From the NCBI GenBank assembly GCA_009602725.1, contig WELB01000012.1:64001-78728 (forward strand): 14,728 nucleotides of DNA. Direction: 5' to 3'. A program made the position numbers and the translations under genes. The DNA comes from Spirogloea muscicola (lineage: Eukaryota > Streptophyta > Zygnematophyceae > Spirogloeales > Spirogloeaceae). Each line of letters opens with the position of its first letter. Position 1 is the first letter of the stretch. Below are positions 1 to 7,992 of the stretch, in pieces. The notes under the pieces are model-generated. The model made no database searches, was not told the DNA's origin, and saw only the letters and a program-made list of their open reading frames with translations.

Positions 1-605
1 GGAGGTGGCAACAACATCCAGACGCCTCACCTAGCCTTGCCGCCTTTCTGGAAGACGGGCATGATGCCTGACACCTTCATAGCTGGGTGATACTCACCCT
101 TTTAAGAAAAGCAAACATTGGTCTCTTAGTAGGTTGTGGGAAGGCACTGCGCTCACCTCCCACAACACATTTAAGCATGTGCGCAGCCAACGATTGCGTA
201 TAATCGCATCTATGCCCACACTCGCACCGTTGGATGCCAGCCAAGCAATGGGGGGGGAGGCCCGAGACGTTGGTGAGCTGCTATTCGGTAGGTCAAATCA
301 AGCCAACACACTGTTCAAGCAAAAGCTATTGCCAAGGATGGCCTTACATCATGCGAAGCCCTCTTCAAAAGGGAGGCCAAGGTTAACAGAGCGATAGCCT
401 GCCTGCCTTCTAAGACTGCGGCTGTTGAGGTCGGCAGTAACACTCATATTCCTCCTAGTGGAGGAGGGAAAGGGGGCGCGCGTGCGCATGAATTGAGGAG
501 GAGGCTAAGCCGAGCCAGTACATTGATCATGCAAAACTGAATGCAATCATTGGGCTACACAAAAGCGAAGGCCAGGAAGAAACCTTCCTAGAAAAGGAGC
601 AGCTC

Positions 606-660
606 AGAAGGGTGTGATGGCTGTGAAAGGCCAGCCAAATAGAGATTGGACAAGGTCAAG
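606..660 (+). repeat. Diverged copy of the GGCTGTGA(A/G)AGGCCAGCC repeat family
   Basis: The stretch ggctgtgaaaggccagcc at 619-636, followed by a purine-rich part and gacaaggtc, matches the order of motifs in the better copies at 6689-6822 and 7026-7141: ggctgtgagaggccagccc, then aaaagaa, then gacaagg. The left part (agctcagaaggg) is too diverged to align with confidence. Confidence 0.5.
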
Positions 661-775
661 GAGGAAGCCTCAGAACCGAAGTGCACATGACTCCGCCAAA
701 CAAGTCAAAGGGCCAGAGTGCAAGGGCAACTGATTCGGAGCGTTGATCCCAAACAAAGTAAGTTGTTCATTCGTT

Positions 776-795
776 CTTGGGCTGGCCTTTCACAA
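776..795 (-). repeat. Inverted short copy of the same repeat family
   Basis: Read on the minus strand, this stretch is ttgtgaaaggccagcccaag, the core of the repeat seen in direct orientation at 619-636 and 7027-7045. It lies about 150 bp from the direct copy, so the two form a small imperfect inverted pair. Confidence 0.5.
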
Positions 796-840
796 CTATC
801 GACATTTTGATGAGAACTGGTCCTTACTGAAAGAAGGAGC

Positions 841-900
841 AGCTCATCCAAAGGGGCCGAGGGCTGTGAAATGCCCACAAAGAAGTTAGCTAAGCCCGAA
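841..900 (+). repeat. Weak repeat-family copy
   Basis: It contains aaggggccgagggctgtgaa, then cccacaaagaag, then taagcccgaaa. These resemble pieces of the family (ggggcaagggctgtgaa ... agcccgaaaag) but with insertions and substitutions. It is reported as a likely relic only. Confidence 0.3.
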
Positions 901-2493
901 AGCACTCTACGTAAGGGCGTTAGGGCCAGCTGAAGCTCCGACGAGGAGCACTCTTTCAAAGACAGCGGTGGCTTTGTTGGGGCAAACAACTGGACAAACT
1001 GGTCAACGGGGAAGCCCCAGAGGTAAAAGGACATGCCACTTAGACTGAGTGGCTGATGTACTCAGCCATAAGTTGATCATAGGACATTGTGGCTGGACGG
1101 AGCCAGCAAGAAACCTTGGACACGACTGGGCAAGTTCCGGGTCACAAATGAAGAAGTGATAATGAATAATGGACGCCCACTCTAGGAGTCAGCGGCTGCC
1201 ATTTATTAAATAGCCCCTAAAAAGCCACCCCTTTTGAATATAACCACATCAAACATGCTGGGAGAACGGTAGGCCCGGTCCAGTGGCTGCTGCTGGAGCG
1301 CGCCCATCACATTCAAGCAAAGCATACACCCTGTATCTTCTGCAGAAATACAAAGAGATGCACGCGACATATGAAATCCTAGCAGAGATGGCTGGCGCGG
1401 CAAATCGACCAGTCACGAGACACAGAAGCCTGGGTCAAGACATACTATGTGCAGGGATACGAGCCCCCAAGGGCAAAAGCCTAAGCAGCTATTGCACGAC
1501 AAGCGTGCAGGTTCAAGACAGCCTGGCAATCACTTTCGAGACTTGATTGCTTGCATTATGTTCTCATGCGTACAAACAACTCCTGATGCTGATTAATCAA
1601 CTGGTGGGGGCTTCTGGGACCAAGCAGAGCGACGAGTGCAAAACAATGTACCTAGCAGAACAAGGGCCAAGGAAGCAAAAAGCAGGAAAATGGACGCGCC
1701 ATCACCGGGCATTCTTCGGTATGCTAGGCCGATGAGTGGGTAACAAGATGTCGCCAGCTCTAACACATACGTGTGAGCAGGGCACATAATTAGCCTGCCT
1801 GTTGCTAATTCGTCTCAGCGTGGGTACTTGTAAGAGGTGCTTGAGCTCGGAAGCACATGTACTAACAATCTTCACAGCCACTGCACCTTTTGGAAAGCCC
1901 CTTACTATACCTCTAATTCAAAGATGTTTTGTACAACTAGACTGTTACTGCTATGTACTTTTCTTAACGCCACTGCCTGCAAGGAGGTGCTGCTTTCCAT
2001 TTCATTCTGATCCCTAGCTGGCAGGCTAAGGGTACAAATTTGGATGGTTGCACAAGCTGCAGTGAAGCATTCGACCCGAGGTGGCACGAGCACAAAGCAT
2101 GTGCACGGTGACAGCATAACTTGTCTACCCTGGCGGAAGCTCCGAGCCAGTGGCACTACGTGTCCATGCCCCGGTCCAAATCCAGGTCAACAAGTCTGTG
2201 ACTGGTACCTCCTCCACCTCACAGTAAACATCTCGTGGCTGACATTAACAGAACGCAGCCCTTGCTTTTGTACTCCGCTTGCACAACAAGCTTAGCATAG
2301 GAAGCGCACAACAAAAAGTCAAGAGACTGAATGCAGCACTGAAGCACAGTGCCAAATTGGCTAGCCTCTGCATATGATGAGCACCCCACCACCTTCAGGA
2401 GACAGTGTACATTCACGCTAGTTCAGTCAGTTGGGAAGCAGCCTGTCCATAGTGCTCATAAGACTGCACAGCTTGTCTACATACATTCTACTA

Positions 2494-5400
2494 CTACCTC
2501 ACATCAAATCCAGTCTTCCTAGGACGTCCATATCCTGGTGGACTAAAGTCTCTGCTCCCATGCTCAGGTAATTGTCTGCTTCCACGCAATGGCACAACAC
2601 CTTGCTGTCTTCCCTCCGGTGGTGGAATGTCAAAGCCTGAGTACTTCACCCTCTTTGAAGGCAATGGCTCCGCAGGTTTCTCCCTCTCCCTGTTCCAACC
2701 TGGTGAACCTTCTCTGTCATACCTAGCTCTGGGACTCTGCTGAGGTATGGGACTGAAATGCCGCCTCTCAGCCGCTTGATGTCTCTGCCTTGGCAAGACT
2801 CTGATGGGTGAACTCTGCTCACTCCGCCTGCCACTCTCCCTTCCTTGGTAGCCGCTTGCTAGAGGCATGTCCCTTGGCACCCCTGCTGCTCCTGACAGTT
2901 CGGCCCTGCGCTTGTCGGGACTCCAAGACACAGGTGTCCTTGGCAATTCCCAGCCGTCTGAAGCTGGCCCATCACTAAATTTGGACAATCTTCGCGGCGG
3001 AGTATGCACTCGTGGTGGAGTAAGCATGCGCAATCTTCCTGGACCCTGCAGCATAGCTTGGCCAACCCCATGTCCTTGTCCATTGGGCTGACTTCTGTGT
3101 TCGAACATAGGCACTCTTGGAGGTGACGAGAATGCGGATCTGCTCCGCACTTTCTCGCCAGAATGGTCAGGCTGACCCCGATTGTCGGATGTGGAGCCCC
3201 GACTTGACCACGGAATGTCGTCATGCCTGGCCCTTGGCAGAGAAGCACCTGGACTACCTCGCAGGGCTGTCGCTCGTGGAGATGGGAAGGGTAGAGTCCT
3301 CCTTGGAGGAGGCAGAGTTGGCGGATCAGGCAACCTGGCCGCCGGACTGAAGACCCTCTCATCAACCCATGGTATCTCAGGAACATGCCTCAAGTCCCTC
3401 TCAATGAAGTCCTCTTGTCGATGTTGTCGAAATGGATGTGGGGGGGTTGGAACTGGAGGAGGTATGGAAAGAGGCAAGCGGCTGTCCGAAAGAGGTGGAA
3501 TCTGAGGCAACAGCCTAGGCCGCCTTTGCAGATGCAGATGGTGTTCATGGGACATATGCCTCGCCTGTAGCATATGCTCATGCTCCAGAAACTCATGCAT
3601 CTGTGTAAGAGGTAAGGCAGCAGCATCAAAGCTCAGCCACAGTGCATGTGATTGAAATCATGACTTCGATGCCAGTCAGCAAGCTGACCAAGTCACAGGC
3701 AGTGTCTCTAGAGATTGCTTCTTAATGTGAAATTAAGGAAAGGGTCCTTACATTGGGAGGTGGAGGTGGCGGCAGCTGCGCAAATAGAGGTCGTGGCGGA
3801 GGTCGTGAATGAGGCAAAGGGAAGCTGGGGGGAGAACCAAATGGCAAATGACTTTCTCGACCTCTTGGCAAGGGTAGAGCAGTTGAGGGGCCTCTTGGCA
3901 AGGGTAGAGCAGCCAATGGAGGAGGCACGTTGGTGAACATGGGTGGCTTATCACGTCGAGGAGCAAAGTGTGACTCTCTTTGAAGTGGAGAACCTCCTGC
4001 CAGAAGGACACGTCATTGACTTCTCAGGACGCATTGCAATGACAAGATGCACTACCAAAGCTTTCCCATCGATGTCAGATGACAGCTGCAATATGCTCAG
4101 ACAACTCCACATCTAAGAAGCTCAACAATGTCTATAAGCAGTCGTTGCGGTCCTGATGGATGCGATGCAGATTTAAAACTTGCAAATGGCAGGGTTTTGG
4201 AGACAATGCTAATGCTGGTTTCAATGAGAATGGCGAGCGGCATGACAAGCCCGACTTACTTCGTCCATCGTACTCAGCTGGGAGTCGTACTTTCTCCTTG
4301 CTTTCAAATCTCTCCTTGCCTCCGGCTCTTTCCCTGCCTTCGAACTTTTCCCTGTCTGCGAATCTCCCGTTGACTCCATCTCTGTCCTTGTCAGGAGTTC
4401 CCCTTTCTTCAAGCCTTCGCTTGTCTCCACCCTTCTCCTTGTTTGAGAACCTCCCCTTGACTCCATCTCTGTCTTTGTCGCCAGACCTTGCAATGTCTCT
4501 ATGAACTCCCATTTCCTTGAGCCTTTCGTCTCCTCTCCTGTACCTCTCCTTGCCTCCAGGCCTCTCCGTGCTCCCAAACCTCTCCACAGCTCCACGCCTC
4601 TCTCTGTCTCCAATGCTCACCTTCTCTCCCACAGCCCTTTCCTCCTCTGCAACTCGTGCCTTGTCCTTATATCTCTCCTTGTCTCCAAAGCTCTGCTTGT
4701 CTCCACTGTGACCATGGACATGGCAAGAGTTAAGTAGCAGCACGGCAAGGGTTTCGAGGAGTAAGAGGCCTGACTGCTGTTACACTCTACACAGGCATGC
4801 ACTTCTACAATGTAAGGCCATGCCTTACATATTGTTGGTCACTACAGCACTAGCATCCAGCAGGTCAATCTGCACCATGGTGTTTGGAAAACCTTTATTA
4901 GCTGAAACGTCCATTAGGGTGTGCATGGTAGGTCCATCTTGTGCCATGATATGCAGGCGTTACCTGCTTCGGAGCCCTCGTGGCCTCTCAGATGGCTGGT
5001 TTGAGGTGGAGGGCCTCATGTGTACATCCTTAGAATGGCCCTCCGTGCCAAATCGCTCGAGTCTTTGCATGCGCTTGTGCTCATTGTTCAATACTTCTGA
5101 CGAGGGCTGCCTGCCATGTTGCTTGGCAATCTGCTCCTGCTCATGCTTCTGCTTTGGCTGTGGTTGGTCACCTTCAGGATGCGCCCTTTGCTGCTGCTGC
5201 CTCTCCATGGTTGCCAGGCTTGACTGTCGCCCAAGGACAGTCAGATGTGTATAAGCTCCTGATCTTCCCTTGCCTGGTACTTACAGGGCACTGCCTTGAA
5301 CCTGTGCACTACTGTAGTCCAGAAGGTGTCTAGCTAAGCAGCTAGCCGAAGCACAGTACAGGATGTCAGGTTCCTGTCTCCTGCTCCTCAGGACACATGT

Positions 5401-6643
5401 GCAAGCGAGCAGCTTGACGTGTATGATGATAGTGACAAGAGATTGACAGGCGGAAATTGCAAAAGAAATTGAGAGGGTGCTGAATATGTTGCAAACTCTT
5501 GAGCTACCTCTGTCATCGCCGACAACTCTTCACTGCACCTGGCCATTCATTCTCTCATCATACTTCTTCAGCCTTGAGTGGAGGTTGTTGGTAGCCAGTG
5601 TTTTTCCAGGACCCCTATGCCAGAGTTGGCACTGCTAGATCCACAACATACTTGCTAAGGATGCGAAACTCCTGTGCCACATCTGAAAGGACACCCGTAG
5701 CCACTCGCCCTGACCGTTTGGCTGCTGCGAAGGGCGTGAGGTCGGCCTGGAGAACGTAAAGGCATCTGCAGTGGTAGAAGCAAGCAGCACTTGCCGGAGC
5801 TGGACCCAGCATGACACCACGGTATACAAAGATGGTGGCGTAGGGGACGGCTGCTTGGAAGGAGAGAGAGCAGCTTCTGCAGGTGAATTAAAAGAGCTCG
5901 ACTGCAAGCTGGCAGCTCCCCCGACGCCGTTCTGACAGCGTGGGATGGCCTGAGATAGGTCCTGTCATGTTGGCCACGGCTGACTAACAGTGCGTTTCGA
6001 GAGGGTGACTGAAGATGATCCAGCTGATCATGGAGGAGTGTGAGATCACCATGGTGGCTCCGGGGCCTTCGTGCTCGGCTTGTGCGGGTGGCGAGTCGCC
6101 GGTTCGCCAGCCGGCAGGCTCCGGTGGCCCGCTTCTCCAGCCGTGGTCATCGTCGGGCCACTGTGCGTCGCCGCCGCTCTCTTGGTGGTGCCGCTCGTCA
6201 TGACGAGACCGTCCGGCTTCGAGGCGCTCGTCGTGGTCTATCGCGGGGAAGGCCGCAGCTCGTTTCTCCTGCATGCCGCTGAGACCCCACGCTCCTCCAC
6301 ATTCTGGGGAGGGCTCCTCGTTCAGATCAAAGAGCTCCTCGGTCAGCCGCTGCTGCCTGCCAGTCTCGTGCCGCGGTGATTCGGGGGGAGTGGCGTCTAC
6401 GGCGGCACCGGCGTTGGCGACCGCCAGTGGCGCGCCAGGGCCCTCGTCCCCGCCGCGCAGGCCTGCTGCGCGCTGGTCGTCCTCAGCATCCCGTGCGGCG
6501 TCGGCGCCGCCGGTGCCCTCGTCATCGGACGCCTCGAAGTCCACGAGCTCGATGTCGTCCTCGCCCTCGTCCTCCGCGGCCGGCGCCGCTGCAGCCGCGT
6601 GCTCCTGCCGCAGCGCCGGCACCGGCGCGCCGCCGTCCGCCAT
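2494..6643 (-). CDS. Unidentified ~984-residue disordered, charged and Pro-rich protein (7 exons)
   Basis: I do not recognise this gene. Proposed exons in transcript order: 6643-6050, 5901-5695, 5634-5539, 5223-4964, 4705-4260, 3996-3752, 3600-2494. Phases agree at every junction (0,0,0,2,1,0). The last four exons are the best supported, with strong sites such as AA|GTAAGT at 4260, AAT|GTAAGG at 3752 and TTACACAG|ATG at 3600. The start at 6643 lies in GCGCCATGG, a good context. Visible parts: acidic N-terminus (about 24-43, with DDIELVDFEASDDEG); a DLNEEP-type motif at about 104-113; a coil-like HSRLKKYDERMNGQ followed by a Gln-rich run (about 285-330); Lys/Arg/Glu/Asp-rich repeats of GDKER and DRDGV type (about 386-530); a Pro-rich part (about 550-616); and an Arg/Ser/Pro-rich C-terminus with SPP/TPPR motifs and a basic SKRVKY near 931. 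The composition resembles nuclear RNA-processing scaffolds, but that is inference. Exons 2 and 3 are the least certain. Confidence 0.62.
3861..3912 (-). repeat. 30-bp direct duplication inside the Pro-rich exon
   Basis: The 22-bp word beginning cctcttggcaagggtagagc occurs at 3861-3882 and again at 3891-3912, exactly 30 bp apart. On the coding (minus) strand it gives a repeated ALPLPRG block in the Pro-rich part of the unidentified protein. The period is a multiple of three, so the reading frame is kept. Confidence 0.9.
4320..4495 (-). repeat. 87-bp (29-codon) degenerate repeat in the charged exon
   Basis: The word ttgactccatctctgtc occurs at 4370 and 4457, 87 bp apart. On the minus strand each copy encodes DKDRDGV(K/N)GRF followed by a Lys/Arg/Glu-rich stretch. 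Shorter GDKER-like units fill the rest of the exon, suggesting the region grew by in-frame duplication. Confidence 0.7.
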
Positions 6644-6688
6644 GGCGCGGAGGCGCCGGGACGGCCGGAGCGGCGGGGCCACAAGGAG

Positions 6689-6822
6689 AAGAAGTGGCTC
6701 TTCCAATGGGGGCAAGGGCGGTGAGAAGCCAGCCCGAAAAGAATTGACAAGGTTCGAAGGGGCCAAACTACGAGCTCAGCAGCGACTGCGGGGCCTGAAG
6801 AGGCTATGGCAGAACGGGGGAG
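6689..6822 (+). repeat. 134-bp inverted-repeat arm, left
   Basis: This block, from aagaagtggctcttcc through gggggcaagggc, agccagcccgaaaag and gacaaggttcgaaggggcc to ggcagaacgggggag, is matched in reverse complement at 7577-7710. I count about eight differences in 134 aligned positions with no gaps, and only one in the last 75. Its near end lies 46 bp upstream of the ATG at 6643, so it is probably promoter or 5' untranslated sequence of that gene. Confidence 0.9.
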
Positions 6823-7025
6823 GATGGACCACTTAGTAGTTACGAGTGAGGAGCCTCACGTCCGACAGACTAGCTGCCGGTAAACTATCCCCCTGACGAA
6901 AGCCGGAGGCCGCAGCGAGAGCACGGCCAGCACGCAGATGCAGGGCGTGGGCACAAGGGGCTCTTGCGGAAAGGAAAGTGATCAGTTAGCCCATTGAAAG
7001 AAGAAAGCGCGGCCAAATTGACTGG

Positions 7026-7141
7026 TGGCTGTGAGAGGCCAGCCCAAAAGAACGGACAAGGAAAGAAGAAGTGGCTCTCGCAAAATGGGGGCAAGGGCTG
7101 TGAAAAGCCAGTCCGAAAAGACAAGGTTCCAAGGGGCCAGA
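7026..7141 (+). repeat. Two consecutive partial family copies
   Basis: A first partial copy (ggctgtgagaggccagccc, then aaaagaacggacaagg) is followed at about 7062 by a fuller one. The fuller copy runs gaagaagtggctctcgc, aaaatgggggcaagggctg, tgaaaagccagtccg, gacaaggttccaaggggcc. The order of blocks is the same as in the 6689-6822 arm, in direct orientation. Confidence 0.8.
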
Positions 7142-7230
7142 ATGAAAGTAGCGGCTGTGTCAGGGACTTAGGTAGGATGCATCACTCAATAACGAACACT
7201 CACGAGTGAGGAGCCGCATTGAAAGCAGAA

Positions 7231-7301
7231 AGAGAAGTGCGCGCCCATAGAAAAGAGGGGCTGGCAAAGCCAGCCCAAAAAAGAGAAGTGCGCGCCCATA
7301 G
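7231..7301 (+). repeat. Short direct repeat of 20 bp
   Basis: agagaagtgcgcgcccatag occurs exactly at 7231-7250 and 7282-7301. The 31 bp between them contain gaggggctggcaaagccagc, which carries the CCAGCCC core of the family. A further 14-bp word, acgagtgaggagcc, is shared by 6842-6855 and 7202-7215, and acgagtgag recurs near 7426. The whole spacer between the inverted arms therefore seems to be made of diverged duplicates. Confidence 0.85.
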
Positions 7302-7576
7302 ACCCCAAAAACCCCAAAAAAGAATGGACAATGTCCAATGCCTAAGAAAGAGGAGCCGGAGAAAGGACTACACTACAAAACACTGCAGAACACAGAAACG
7401 ATGCAGAGGAAAGCTCAGTACCCACGAGTGAGCAACATCAGGTCTGAGTAGCTCGCTGCAGGGAAAGAGGCACTCCGCCGAGACCCAGAAGCGGCGGCCA
7501 TAGCACGGCCTGCGCGCGTATGGACAGGGGGGGCGAGGGCAAGCGCTGTGAAAGAAGAAGTGGCTCTTCCAATGGG

Positions 7577-7710
7577 CTCCCCCGTTCTGCCATAGCCTCT
7601 TCAGGCCCCGCAGTCGCTGCTTAGCTCGTAGTTTGGCCCCTTCGAACCTTGTCAATTCTTGTCGGGCTCAGTTCTCACAGCCCTTGCCCCCTTTGGGAGA
7701 GCCACTTCTT
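7577..7710 (-). repeat. 134-bp inverted-repeat arm, right
   Basis: This is the reverse-complement partner of 6689-6822, separated from it by 754 bp. It starts ctcccccgttctgcc and ends gggagagccacttctt. It lies 283 bp upstream of the CCDC47-homologue ATG. Relative to that gene it has the same orientation as the left arm has relative to the minus-strand gene. The CCAAT of the left arm is changed here (CCAAA in the matching position), but a family edge with an intact CCAAT abuts it at 7569-7573. Confidence 0.9.
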
Positions 7711-7769
7711 CAATGGGGGCAAGGGCTGTGAGAAGAAGTGGCTCTCCCAATGGGGGCAAGGGCTGCGAG
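7674..7769. repeat. Nested palindrome cluster
   Basis: Two perfect inverted repeats interlock. Block A' ctcacagcccttgccccc (7674-7691) pairs with A gggggcaagggctgtgag (7715-7732). Block B' gggagagccacttctt (7695-7710) pairs with B aagaagtggctctccc (7733-7748). A third A copy with one change follows at 7752-7769. The order is A' B' A B A, as expected where an inverted copy of the family abuts direct copies. Confidence 0.92.
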
Positions 7770-7800
7770 AAGCCAGCCCGAAAAGAATTGACAACGTCCA

Positions 7801-7946
7801 GAACTCCAGCTGTATGCCCTCGGCTGGCTATCATCAGTGTCAGCAGCCGATGTGTCGCTTCTATCACGCGCCCAGAACTCCATCTGTATGCCCTCGGCTG
7901 GCCATCATCAGTGTCAGCAGCCGATGTGTCGCTCCATCACGCGCCC
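7801..7946 (+). repeat. 74-bp tandem duplication upstream of the CCDC47 homologue
   Basis: Copy 1 (7801-7874) and copy 2 (7875-7946) both begin gaactcca, share ctgtatgccctcggctggc and atcatcagtgtcagcagccg, and end atcacgcgccc. They differ at a handful of positions plus a short indel. The second copy ends 47 bp before the ATG at 7993. It may be promoter or 5' leader sequence. Confidence 0.92.
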
Positions 7947-7992
7947 GCAGCTGCTCTCCGCCCGTCCCTTGCCCCCCGCCCGGGTCCGCTCC

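Larger units (their letters stand above)
1..2493. other. Gene-poor region with repeat relics
   Basis: I find no supportable gene here. Open frames are short (under 110 codons), have no recognisable domain, and cannot be linked by good splice sites into a longer product. Base composition and the scattered short repeats (see 606-660, 776-795 and 841-900) suggest old, decayed repetitive DNA. The 3' untranslated region and poly(A) site of the minus-strand gene ending at 2494 must lie in the right part of this stretch, but I could not place them. A possible minus-strand AATAAA lies at 1202-1207, which is too far away to assign to that gene with confidence. Confidence 0.5.
6644..7992. promoter_or_regulatory. 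Divergent intergenic region with repeat-built promoter blocks
   Basis: This 1.35-kb stretch separates the ATG of the unidentified minus-strand gene (6643) from that of the CCDC47 homologue (7993) and must hold both promoters. It contains no gene I can support. Long open frames such as those crossing 7650-8576 are by-products of GC-rich repeats. Most of it consists of family repeats: the inverted pair 6689-6822/7577-7710, partial copies at 7026-7141 and 7250-7280, the nested palindrome 7674-7769, and the tandem duplication 7801-7946. CCAAT pentamers in the repeat edge lie at 6703-6707, 7569-7573 and 7747-7751. I saw no convincing TATA box. Confidence 0.55.

Noticed and set aside
1283-1735. Two adjacent plus-strand open frames that might be remains of a transposon protein
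   Set aside because: No recognisable transposase, reverse transcriptase or integrase motif can be seen, and the sequences look like chance translation.
4501-4737. Ser/Leu-rich plus-strand frames
   Set aside because: They mirror the Lys/Arg/Glu-rich exon on the minus strand; the repeated SLSLPP-like translation is the antisense of GDKER-type repeats.
6755-6770. ggttcgaagggg, resembling a tRNA or SINE B box (GGTTCGANNCC)
   Set aside because: The last positions do not fit, no A box lies at the usual distance, and no tRNA-like fold is evident. A SINE origin of the family is not excluded, but I cannot support it.
6273-6836. 187-codon plus-strand frame rich in Ser/Ala/Arg
   Set aside because: It is the shadow of exon 1 of the minus-strand gene. 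The minus frame has a better start context, balanced acidic composition and a splice donor.
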